Assembly: GCA_025920305.1 (NCBI GenBank)
Contig: JAPDMB010000004.1
Coordinates: forward strand, 1 to 24,795
DNA length: 24,795 nucleotides
Source: Candidatus Parvarchaeota archaeon
Lineage (GTDB): Archaea > Nanobdellota > Nanobdellia > Parvarchaeales > Parvarchaeaceae
Direction of reading: 5' to 3'
Shown: piece by piece, positions 7,114 to 14,777 of the stretch
Numbering within the stretch: position 1 is the stretch's first letter
How the letters are laid out: the number at the start of each line of letters is the position of its first letter
Program-made: the position numbers and the translations under genes
Notes under the pieces: model-generated
The model's database searches: none
What the model was told of the DNA's origin: nothing
What the model saw: the letters and a program-made list of their open reading frames with translations, nothing else

Positions 7114-7626
7114 ATGATAATCGCAATTACCGGTACGCCCGGTGTCGGCAAGCACTCTGTAGCAGAAAAACTAAGACTGCGTACAGGTTATGAAGTTTTA
7201 GATGTAAACCGTCTGCTGAGGAAGAAGCATATAAAAAATATATCTGCATCTGAGTTGAACAAGCTTGTTTCTCCCCTTTTGCATCAGAATATGATAGTCG
7301 TATCGCATCTAGCGCATCTCCTGACCTCAAAGAAGATAAACTTATTTATCGTACTAAGATGCGACCCGCGCATTTTATCTAGAAGGCTTAAAAGAAGGGG
7401 ATACAGCGCAGGGAAAATATATGCTAACACTATGTTTGAAACTATAGACGGGGAATACATAGAGGCAATAGAACTACATAGAAATGTCATTCAGTTTGAC
7501 AATTCATCTAACATCTCTAGAACTGTTGATTTGATAGCGAAGCTAATCAGAGGCGGCACATTAAGGGGGGACAGTGTTGATTATAGCAGCTATCTCATGC
7601 AGGTTGGCAAATCACCTAGAATATAA
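7114..7626 (+). CDS. AK6/Fap7-type adenylate kinase-like NTPase
   Basis: A 170-residue P-loop kinase. Walker A GTPGVGKHS is at residues 7-15; the residue after the Lys is His and then Ser, which matches the adenylate-kinase GK-x-[ST] pattern. The later FIVLRCDPRIL and RLKRRGYSAGKI are the typical strand and LID-region signatures of the AK6/Fap7 family. Family members act as NMP kinases and as factors in small-subunit biogenesis with uS11. The frame opens earlier (ATG 7045), but ATG 7114 directly precedes the first beta strand and fits the TATA box. The gene converges on rps7, with 7 nt between the two stops. Confidence 0.85.
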   Translation: MIIAITGTPGVGKHSVAEKLRLRTGYEVLDVNRLLRKKHIKNISASELNKLVSPLLHQNMIVVSHLAHLLTSKKINLFIVLRCDPRILSRRLKRRGYSAGKIYANTMFETIDGEYIEAIELHRNVIQFDNSSNISRTVDLIAKLIRGGTLRGDSVDYSSYLMQVGKSPRI

Positions 7627-7633
7627 ATTTGAA

Positions 7634-8275
7634 CTATCTACTTGCGCCGGCTTGCCTTTCTAATTCTATCCTCTTCGAGACAGGGAAAGAATTTTCCAGG
7701 TTATTCGCGGCTCCGGTGAGTATGCTGTAGAGAGCTTCATCGGCTTTCTTCCCAGAGGCGGACAGCTGAGCTGTACCCTGTGCGATCCATCTCAAAGACA
7801 AGTCAACTCTCCTTAATGGAGAGATATCCACCTGCTTAGCCAATCGCTGGCCGGCGATGAGCATGGACATCACCTCCTCCCTTGGCGCTGAATTCTCTAT
7901 GGCTTTGACCAAAACCTGTATCGGATTTTTCCCCTCTTTTTCCATGCGTTCGAAGCTCTTATAAACGATGTTAAAGGCAGTGTGATATCTGCCAGACATA
8001 AGCTTCGATGTCCTAAAATGCTTTTTACCCTTATGACCCGGCACCATCAGATGAGTTATAAGCCTTTCAACTATGTTCACTTTCTTCCTGCCAAATTTCT
8101 GTTGGGAGTATAGCCCCGTGCTTCTAGGTATCACCATAGGTTTCAGGTTTATCGCAGTTTTCAGGCCAAGATCGCTTATCTCTACATCATAATTATACTT
8201 ATTCGCGAATGCAGGAGCCACCTCAATCTTCTTATTTTCATCAGTTACCTTTGGTTTTTCAGCTGTCATATTCAT
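7634..8275 (-). CDS. rps7: 30S ribosomal protein uS7
   Basis: A 213-residue archaeal uS7, which nucleates assembly of the 30S head. Recognisable segments are KKVNIVERLITHLMVPGHKG, then KAIENSAPREEV (the beta-hairpin region near the E site), VDISPLRRVDLSLRWIAQG and the C-terminal helix with RIELERQAGASR. The first ~35 residues are a low-conservation extension. ATG 8275 overlaps the rps12 stop as ATGA; a second ATG at 8269 is possible. It is the last gene of the operon. EF-2, EF-1A and uS10, which often follow uS7 in archaea, are absent here. Confidence 0.97.
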   Translation of the reverse strand: MNMTAEKPKVTDENKKIEVAPAFANKYNYDVEISDLGLKTAINLKPMVIPRSTGLYSQQKFGRKKVNIVERLITHLMVPGHKGKKHFRTSKLMSGRYHTAFNIVYKSFERMEKEGKNPIQVLVKAIENSAPREEVMSMLIAGQRLAKQVDISPLRRVDLSLRWIAQGTAQLSASGKKADEALYSILTGAANNLENSFPVSKRIELERQAGASR

Positions 8276-8718
8276 CTAACCGGTTTTTGTTTTCTTCCCT
8301 TGACTAGTTCTTTTATAGCTATCCCATTCACTTTGGTTATCACGAATTTCACGCCAGGCAGGTCTCCTCTTGCGCCTTTCTGTGCGCCGCCTATTCTTTC
8401 GATCATAACATCGTTATGCTCATCCACAAATGAGACGCCTTTCGCATAGGGGATGTAAGCTGTTATGATCTTTCCGTTCTTTGTAAGCTGTACCTTGCAT
8501 GATTTTCTCTTTCCAGACGATGGCTTCTTCGGCGTTACCTCTACCTTCTCCAGTACGATCCCGTGGGCCTGCGGCGATCCTTCCAGAGGGTCATATCGCT
8601 TCCACTTGTTCCCAAACAATGATTTGCTGTGTTTTTTACTGAACCTGAACTTTGCCTTCCTTTTAAGCAATGCATTGCCGCTGAACAACCCTCTTGTCTT
8701 CCTTCCCATATTTTTCAC
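8272..8718 (-). CDS. rps12: 30S ribosomal protein uS12
   Basis: A uS12 of 145-148 residues, lining the decoding centre. The core runs from DPLEGSPQAHGIVLEKVEV through the decoding loop to ARGDLPGVKFVITKVNGI and the basic tail GRKQKPVR. The decoding loop reads KKPSSGKRK, where the near-universal form is PNSA; see findings. The upstream choice is GTG 8718, overlapping the nusA stop as GTGA; ATG 8709 (MGRKTRG) has AGTGA 5 nt before it and may be the real start. It sits between nusA and rps7, the standard archaeal order. Confidence 0.96.
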   Translation of the reverse strand: MKNMGRKTRGLFSGNALLKRKAKFRFSKKHSKSLFGNKWKRYDPLEGSPQAHGIVLEKVEVTPKKPSSGKRKSCKVQLTKNGKIITAYIPYAKGVSFVDEHNDVMIERIGGAQKGARGDLPGVKFVITKVNGIAIKELVKGRKQKPVR

Positions 8719-9119
8719 TTTATATTGATATTACTTATATTAAAATACCTTTCCATGAGGAATTTCACCAATTTTATCTTTTTGCCGGTTAATCCGTCAT
8801 CCACGGTCGCCTCAAGCTTTTTCTGTTTGTTGTTGTCCTCTGCGACGTACCCAGACACCAATTTTGTAGGTCTTAGGATATTCTCTAGGAACTTCACAGG
8901 CTCATCAGAGTATTCTACTATAGTTATGTTCTTTCCAAGCATTTTCTGCAGGAGTTTTACTGTTTCCCCGTTCTTGCCTATTGACAGTGCGGCTTCTCCC
9001 ATTGGGACGGTGAATATTATGTTATCCTCCAGATTTATACAGTCTTTTGGTATCACGCCGGTGGAATCCGAGAAAACATTAATCAGCGATAATACATCGC
9101 TGTCGAACTTTATATGCAT
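8715..9119 (-). CDS. nusA: Archaeal NusA-like KH-domain protein
   Basis: A 134-residue archaeal NusA, consisting only of two KH modules without the S1 and RNAP-binding parts of bacterial NusA. The GxxG loop is in ALSIGKNGETVK, followed by the helix LLQKMLGKNITIVEY; the second module is around NILRPTKLVSGYV. It is thought to be an RNA-binding transcription or ribosome-assembly factor. It starts 1 nt after the rpl30e stop, and its own stop overlaps the rps12 GTG. The position between rpl30e and rps12 is the conserved archaeal arrangement. Confidence 0.93.
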   Translation of the reverse strand: MHIKFDSDVLSLINVFSDSTGVIPKDCINLEDNIIFTVPMGEAALSIGKNGETVKLLQKMLGKNITIVEYSDEPVKFLENILRPTKLVSGYVAEDNNKQKKLEATVDDGLTGKKIKLVKFLMERYFNISNINIK

Positions 9120-9120
9120 A

Positions 9121-9378
9121 TCATTTCTTGAACCCTAGCACGGCCACTTTGAAGGATTTACCGCAAAATATTGACAGCGCTTCGTTATCCTTCTCATACT
9201 CCACTTTATCTACAGGCAGAGCCTTAAATTTGTTTATAATCTCATCTGTAAGGTTGCTAGCATATACTATCGTGTCTATCTTTCCGGCCTTAGCGGCTTT
9301 TATAGTCTCCCTCAGCCCGATCACGATCTCATTTTTCTTTATTTTTTCCCTCAGGTTTTCCTTCATCTTTTCTTCCAT
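9121..9378 (-). CDS. rpl30e: 50S ribosomal protein eL30
   Basis: An 85-residue member of the L7Ae/L30e RNA-binding family. Features are LREKIKKNEIVIGLRETIKAAK with the glycine at the end of strand 1, then DTIVYASNLTDE, and the late ALSIFCGKSFKVAVLGFKK, where the Gly-Lys-Ser element corresponds to the conserved loop before the last helix. It is short at the C terminus compared with most L30e. ATG 9378 overlaps the end of rpoA2 by 50 nt; a second ATG at 9366 overlaps by 38 nt and would also give a complete domain. Its place in the operon is standard for archaea. Confidence 0.92.
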   Translation of the reverse strand: MEEKMKENLREKIKKNEIVIGLRETIKAAKAGKIDTIVYASNLTDEIINKFKALPVDKVEYEKDNEALSIFCGKSFKVAVLGFKK

Positions 9379-10459
9379 AATCCAAAGATATCAGCTTTAC
9401 ACTGCCTGTCCCTACAGGGGCTACCTGATTTGATATAATATTGTTCGCTACGTATTTGAATTCATCGATATCATGTTCAAGTGATGCATTTATCAAGTGC
9501 TTTAACGGCACTTCGAAGGATGCCCTGGCTAATATCGAGCTTGATTCCCCCGTTATCCCGTACCTGTTCACACCTTTTACCTCTCCGCTGAAGCACATCG
9601 CATCGGCTATCAGCATTATATGCCTTATGTCCACGACCAGGCCTACGTTTTCTAAGGTCTCTAATGTCTCTTTGATTATAAGATTTCTTGCTATCTCTAT
9701 CCCGAGGACCTCAGCCGTTTCAATTATATTATTCGACATTGTCCGGCTCTGATCAACTTCGTCCATCTTCAGTATGTCCTTTAAATTCGAACCAGCCGTC
9801 ATCACCCAATATTTCTTTTCCTCAGTTTCATTTACTATTACCCTGCTTATACCTTTTACTCCAGATAAGGTCAAATTTATTATCTTATTTCTCAATCTTA
9901 TGAGCTTCTTCACCGAATCTGCGGATTGGTCTTTTATTATGATTCGATTCTCTTCGATTGAAGTGTTTAGTTTAATATCCGATAGCTTCCTGTCGATATC
10001 TTTGAGCGTAAAACCATAGCTTCTTAGCATCTCTTTGTCGAAGAATAGTGTAAGCTCTTTCCTTCTTAAAGATATGTTATAGGAGGTGATCACATCACTT
10101 GCCTTTATCTCTATTATCTTGTTCGCAAATTCTGCTACCTTCTGTTTGGATTTCTCTATCTCTGGTTTCAAGTATATATTCATGGTAGGGGTCGATATCT
10201 CCTTTTTAGCGTCGAATATTTCGACTATCCTAGGCAACCCAGATGTGGTATTCAGGGCTGCTATCCCTGCCGTGTGCTTAGTTCGCAATGTCAGCTGCGT
10301 GCTTGCCTCGCCTAAGCTTTGGGCAGCTATAACTCCCACATCTTCCCCCTTCGTTATCAGCGATCTCTCATATGCCGCTTGAAGTCTGCCGATGTCCGCA
10401 TTCTTCCCATACTTCTCTATGAACTTCTCTATGTATTTTTTTGGAACTTCGATCTTCAT
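9329..10459 (-). CDS. rpoA2: DNA-directed RNA polymerase subunit A''
   Basis: A 376-residue C-terminal part of the largest subunit, carrying the trigger loop and the jaw and clamp-foot elements. The trigger loop region (residues 47-66) reads QSLGEASTQL then TLRTKHTAGIA; the catalytic His is His62 and the Gln is Gln55. The downstream GLPRIVEIFDAKKEISTPTM is the expected hinge. The C terminus has conserved AGSNLKDIL, a long helix, GITGESSSILARASFEVP and GTGSVKLISLDYG, then a low-complexity charged tail. Several trigger-loop neighbours differ from the usual sequence. ATG 10459 overlaps the rpoA1 stop by 4 nt. Confidence 0.97.
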   Translation of the reverse strand: MKIEVPKKYIEKFIEKYGKNADIGRLQAAYERSLITKGEDVGVIAAQSLGEASTQLTLRTKHTAGIAALNTTSGLPRIVEIFDAKKEISTPTMNIYLKPEIEKSKQKVAEFANKIIEIKASDVITSYNISLRRKELTLFFDKEMLRSYGFTLKDIDRKLSDIKLNTSIEENRIIIKDQSADSVKKLIRLRNKIINLTLSGVKGISRVIVNETEEKKYWVMTAGSNLKDILKMDEVDQSRTMSNNIIETAEVLGIEIARNLIIKETLETLENVGLVVDIRHIMLIADAMCFSGEVKGVNRYGITGESSSILARASFEVPLKHLINASLEHDIDEFKYVANNIISNQVAPVGTGSVKLISLDYGRKDEGKPEGKNKEK

Positions 10460-12978
10460 ATATTAAGCTCACCTTTGTCGCTTAATGACACGTCTAACCC
10501 ATCCTCTCCATACATGAACTGTATTATCTTGTTACCCTCTCTAACAGACAGATCATCTGCTACCTTTAAATCCTGCAGGGCGGAGGACAGTCTCCTATTC
10601 ATATAACCTGATACAGGCGTTCTTATGACGTTGTCCATCAGCCCCTCTCTGCTGCTTCCAGCATGCAGGAAGAATTCTATCGGGTTAAGGCCATCCCTGT
10701 AATTTGATACTACGAACCCTCTAGGTATCAGTCCCATGTCATTTCGCTTGAAATGCGCCGTCAATCGCCCCTCGTAGCCGTTGTTCATACGTGCATCTCT
10801 AAGAAGCTGCTGCCCCACCATCCCTGCGGTCGGGAAGAAGTTCATTATGCTTCCTTTTGCACCAGTTATCATCATATAATTTATTTCATTTGCAGTCCCA
10901 GTTATTCCATCCCTTGTGGCATTCCTTATTTTTCCTCTCATCTTGTTTGTCAATGCGATTATCTTCATCTCTACATCGCTGTCATATTCTTTGAGCATCG
11001 ATTCTACCTCCTTATTTCCGTCCTCAAATATTTTATGGATCTCTTCCATGGTTTTATTTGGTAGATCGAAGTTCGATATATTTGCGCTTATCCCAAATTT
11101 CGTGAGGGTGATCAATGCCAATCTTGAAAGCTGATCTATGAATTTAGACGTTACATCGCCTCCGTACTGCACAAAAAGGTACTGAAGTAAACTGCCGTTT
11201 TCCTTGCCTATTGTTGCGCTGTCTATTATACCTCTCTCAAGTTTGCCATTTTTTATGCTTACATATGTATCTTCATCTTTGGAATACTTGTACACTGAGC
11301 TTTCATCCTCAAAATTAAGATCTTTCGGCAACAGCATGCTGAATATCTCCCTGCCGCTGTATGTAGGCCGGTTTAGATCAGCGTCTATGCCGGCGAACAC
11401 TAGGAAATCCTCTGCGGTGCTCTTATCTATCCTCGTTTCTTTCCTCGTGAGGATGGCGCAACCGGATATATAGTCCTGCGTAGATCCTATAAGCGGCAGA
11501 CCGTGTCTAGGGGATACTATATTATTTTTTATGTTCATTATAAGTGCAGCTTCTGCAAGTGCCTCTTCGGTTTGGAGGACATGTATGTTCATCTCATCCC
11601 CGTCAAAGTCAGCGTTATAAGGTAGCGTAGAGGCAGGGTTTATTCTAAGCGTTTTCCCGTCCAATACTTTAACAGAGTGCCCCATTATCGATAGACGGTG
11701 CAACGAAGGCTGTCTATTGAATAAGATTATGTCGCCATTTAACATGCTTCTCTCGACTATATATCCAGGTTTGATTTCATCCAGAATGTTTTGGACTGTG
11801 TTTTCAGTTATCTTCCTTCTTATGCCGTCGGGGGTTATCACGTAGCTTGCATTTGGATATCCGTTGAAATTTTTTATCAATGACTTTAGTCTATCTATAT
11901 TTATATCGGTGACTCTCTCCGGGTAAGTGACTTCTCTCGCTATTTGAATCGGTACGCCGACTTCATCCAGATGGATCATTGAGTCCGGAGATATCGTTGA
12001 TCTAGCGCTGTAATTTGCCCTTTTACCGAGAGTAGAACCTCGGAATCTCCCCTCCTTCCCTTTTATTCTGTCCTCCAGGGTCTTAAGTTTTTTACCGGAT
12101 TTGTGTCTAGCAATGGGAACTTGGGCGGTCCCATTTGATATGAAGGTCGTTATATGATATTGGAGCAGGTCCCATAGCTCTTCTATTATCACCTCCGGCG
12201 CGCCTGATTTTATATTCTCAGCCAGTCTCTGATTTGTTCTTACTATATCTGTAAGCTTATGTGTCAGATCATCCTCGCTTTTCTGTCCGCTTTCAAGCGT
12301 TATGGGGGGTCTTATAGTTACTGGCGGTATCGGTAAGACTGTGAAGATCATCCATTCCGGCCGTGAATAGTCCTGGTTCAATCCTAAAAATTGCAGGTCG
12401 GCATCATTGATTCTCTCCAGTCTCTCCCTAACATCAGCGGCATTCAACTTTTGTCCATTGTATATGAACGAGTATGGTTTTTCGAGTTTCACTTTATTCT
12501 GTTTTGAATGGCAGAATGGGCAGGTGTTTATACTTTTTGCATGCCTTATCAGCTTCCTCACATATCTCTTTTTACCAATAAGACCTTCTCTCGCCTCTAT
12601 GAGGTCCATAGTGCTTGTCGCCTTCTTAAGCAAAGAATCAGATATCAGTATCCTCCCGCATGAATCGCATGTCGCATTTAACAGGTCATAGATTTTAGGT
12701 ACCATCTTCACATTGAATATCGGACGGGCCAGCTCTAGATGGCCGAAATGACCAGGGCAGTCTTTTATCGTATTCCCGCAGGTCCTGCATATCAACCCAG
12801 GATCCGTTACTCCTAATTTCATGTCAGCAAGTCCTCCATCCACAGGGAAACCGTCTATGTCGTACAGTTCTGAGGAGGTTATTGCTACGCTACTCATCTT
12901 CTCTATCATCCTAGGGGATAGCAGTCCAAACTCTATACCATATATCTTACTGAAAACGAAATTTGTATCCAATCTCAT
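10456..12978 (-). CDS. rpoA1: DNA-directed RNA polymerase subunit A'
   Basis: The 840-residue N-terminal part of the largest subunit, with the clamp, active site, funnel and bridge helix. The clamp zinc site 1 has Cys64, Cys67, Cys74 and His77; site 2 has Cys104, Cys107, Cys153 and Cys156. The active-site loop NADFDGDEM is at 455-463, with Asp457, Asp459 and Asp461 binding Mg-A. The bridge helix (~771-792) has unusual residues, HAGSSREGLMDNV; see findings. The switch 2/lid region reads FRGSTLGKRANYSARS where archaea usually have NLSGKRVNFSART. The split from A'' is at the standard archaeal site, with an ATGA overlap on both sides. Confidence 0.98.
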   Translation of the reverse strand: MRLDTNFVFSKIYGIEFGLLSPRMIEKMSSVAITSSELYDIDGFPVDGGLADMKLGVTDPGLICRTCGNTIKDCPGHFGHLELARPIFNVKMVPKIYDLLNATCDSCGRILISDSLLKKATSTMDLIEAREGLIGKKRYVRKLIRHAKSINTCPFCHSKQNKVKLEKPYSFIYNGQKLNAADVRERLERINDADLQFLGLNQDYSRPEWMIFTVLPIPPVTIRPPITLESGQKSEDDLTHKLTDIVRTNQRLAENIKSGAPEVIIEELWDLLQYHITTFISNGTAQVPIARHKSGKKLKTLEDRIKGKEGRFRGSTLGKRANYSARSTISPDSMIHLDEVGVPIQIAREVTYPERVTDINIDRLKSLIKNFNGYPNASYVITPDGIRRKITENTVQNILDEIKPGYIVERSMLNGDIILFNRQPSLHRLSIMGHSVKVLDGKTLRINPASTLPYNADFDGDEMNIHVLQTEEALAEAALIMNIKNNIVSPRHGLPLIGSTQDYISGCAILTRKETRIDKSTAEDFLVFAGIDADLNRPTYSGREIFSMLLPKDLNFEDESSVYKYSKDEDTYVSIKNGKLERGIIDSATIGKENGSLLQYLFVQYGGDVTSKFIDQLSRLALITLTKFGISANISNFDLPNKTMEEIHKIFEDGNKEVESMLKEYDSDVEMKIIALTNKMRGKIRNATRDGITGTANEINYMMITGAKGSIMNFFPTAGMVGQQLLRDARMNNGYEGRLTAHFKRNDMGLIPRGFVVSNYRDGLNPIEFFLHAGSSREGLMDNVIRTPVSGYMNRRLSSALQDLKVADDLSVREGNKIIQFMYGEDGLDVSLSDKGELNI

Positions 12979-14777
12979 ATTCTACTCCCTATCAGCAATT
13001 TAGGGTATATACCCATAGATTTCAACTCATCCAATAGTATTTTAAATGAATTTGATACCTCTATAAGCTTGATCGGGGCGTCTTCTCCATCTACCGGGCA
13101 GTAGCCGGTCTTCTTCTTCACATTGTAAACCGCAACTGTACCGCATTTCGAGCATACCGGTATCGTAACTTTATCCGAATCGAATCTCTCTTTCAGTGCA
13201 AGTGCAGCGCCATAAGCTATGAAGCAGTCCTTCTCCATCTCTCCCAATCTTAGCCCGCCGCGCTTAGATTTACCTTCGGTAGGTTGTCGTGTCAAAAGCT
13301 GCACAGGGCCCTTAGCCCGCCATTGTATCTTATTTGTAACCACATGTTTAAGTCTCGTGTAAAGCATATTGCCTACGAATATTTTGGATTCTATCTCATC
13401 CCCGGTTATAGGGTTGTACATCTTCTCCACGCCGTTTTCTCTGAACCCGTATGATTCTAGCTCCGCCCTTAGGTCTTTCTCATTTTCGCCTATGAATGGC
13501 GTGCCGTCTACGAATCTTCCCCCGAGGCTTCCGACCTTGCCACCTATCAGCTCTAAAAGGAATCCCATCGTCATCCTGCTAGGTATAGAGTAGGGTGAAA
13601 ATATCAGATCTGGGACTATACCGGACTGGGTGAACGGCATATCCTCCTGTTTGAATAGCATTCCAACGACACCCTTCTGTCCGCTTCGCGTCCCGAACTT
13701 ATCACCTATCTCTACTGGAAGATCTTCTCTGATTTTAACAGATACGTATTTATTCCCTTCAGAAGTCGATGACACGAACACACTCTCTACCGTCCCATGT
13801 TCAGTTTGCCTGCATTCTGTAGAAGATTCTACCCTTTTTTGTATTCCAAGCCTGAATTTGTCTATGGATGATACGAATCTTGGAGGGGATACCTTACCTA
13901 TTAGAACATCTCCTCCCTCTACGTAAGTTCCTGGGGAGACTATACCATCCTCATCAAGTAATCTGTATGCGTCTTCCGATTTGTAGCCTATCACATCCTT
14001 ATCAGGTATACATATTTCATCCTTCTGCCCGCCCACATAGTGTAGCTCTGCCACCTTATATGGCCTGAAGAATGAAGACCTGAATAGTCCGCGTTCAACG
14101 GATGATCTGTTGATTATAATGGCATCGTCCATGTTATAACCGAGGTAAGACATAACAGCTACGACTATATTTTTGCCGATGGGGTGGGCTTTTATGTTTT
14201 CTTTGTCATATATTCTAGTTTTAACTATCGGCTGCTCTTGGTCGTAAGACACGATTATATCGTTGTCCATTCTCATCCTGTAATTTGTACTATAGATACC
14301 CACACCTTGCTGTACACTTTTTATCGCTATCACACTCCTGTGGGCATTGTTATGGTTTACAAATGGCAGCATCATCGCCTGCAAACCTATAACAGACAGT
14401 GGGCTTATTTCTAAGTGAGTGTGCTCCTCTGTAAGGCTTTTTTCATCCAAAGCTATGTATGCATCCTCCTCCTCGTCTGCATCCAAATACTCGATTTTAC
14501 CACGCTTTATAAGGTCATCCCAATTTATTCTGCCCTGCTTAAGTAGGTCTATATCCTCATCCGTAACAAGTGGCTTTCCATTCTTCACGACGATCAGAGC
14601 TCTTGTTAATCGGCCGCCCTCAGTGTTTATGATAAGCGAGTCTATATCTTCTCTATATCTCACGTTCACATTTTGGTTTATATCGCCGTTCCTTCGGCCA
14701 TCTATTATCTTTTTAGCGATGTCTCTTGCAGCATCCGTTTTTCCCACCAAGTCTCCATCTACAAATACTAAACTCAT
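12975..14777 (-). CDS. rpoB1: DNA-directed RNA polymerase subunit B'
   Basis: The 600-residue C-terminal half of the second-largest subunit: hybrid-binding domain, wall, anchor and clamp. Key elements are GYNMDDAIIIN at 213-223, where Asp218 is the metal-B ligand and position 217 is Asp instead of Glu; GDKFGTRSGQKG at 358-369; EDMPFTQSGIVPDLI; PSRMTMG at 399-405; and the C-terminal zinc ribbon with Cys542, Cys545, Cys560 and an Asp at 563 where the fourth Cys is expected. The B subunit is split into B'' and B', as in many methanogens and halophiles. Overlaps of 4 nt join it to rpoB2 and rpoA1. Confidence 0.97.
   Translation of the reverse strand: MSLVFVDGDLVGKTDAARDIAKKIIDGRRNGDINQNVNVRYREDIDSLIINTEGGRLTRALIVVKNGKPLVTDEDIDLLKQGRINWDDLIKRGKIEYLDADEEEDAYIALDEKSLTEEHTHLEISPLSVIGLQAMMLPFVNHNNAHRSVIAIKSVQQGVGIYSTNYRMRMDNDIIVSYDQEQPIVKTRIYDKENIKAHPIGKNIVVAVMSYLGYNMDDAIIINRSSVERGLFRSSFFRPYKVAELHYVGGQKDEICIPDKDVIGYKSEDAYRLLDEDGIVSPGTYVEGGDVLIGKVSPPRFVSSIDKFRLGIQKRVESSTECRQTEHGTVESVFVSSTSEGNKYVSVKIREDLPVEIGDKFGTRSGQKGVVGMLFKQEDMPFTQSGIVPDLIFSPYSIPSRMTMGFLLELIGGKVGSLGGRFVDGTPFIGENEKDLRAELESYGFRENGVEKMYNPITGDEIESKIFVGNMLYTRLKHVVTNKIQWRAKGPVQLLTRQPTEGKSKRGGLRLGEMEKDCFIAYGAALALKERFDSDKVTIPVCSKCGTVAVYNVKKKTGYCPVDGEDAPIKLIEVSNSFKILLDELKSMGIYPKLLIGSRI

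Noticed and set aside
7120..7160. Broken Walker A (His after the Lys) in the AK6/Fap7-type kinase
   Set aside because: Adenylate kinases have GK-x-T, so GK-H-S keeps the hydroxyl at the expected place and is not a defect.
8629..9138. 169-codon plus-strand open frame opposite nusA and rps12
   Set aside because: It lies across two clear minus-strand genes and its composition reflects the complement of their codons; no promoter or start context is seen.
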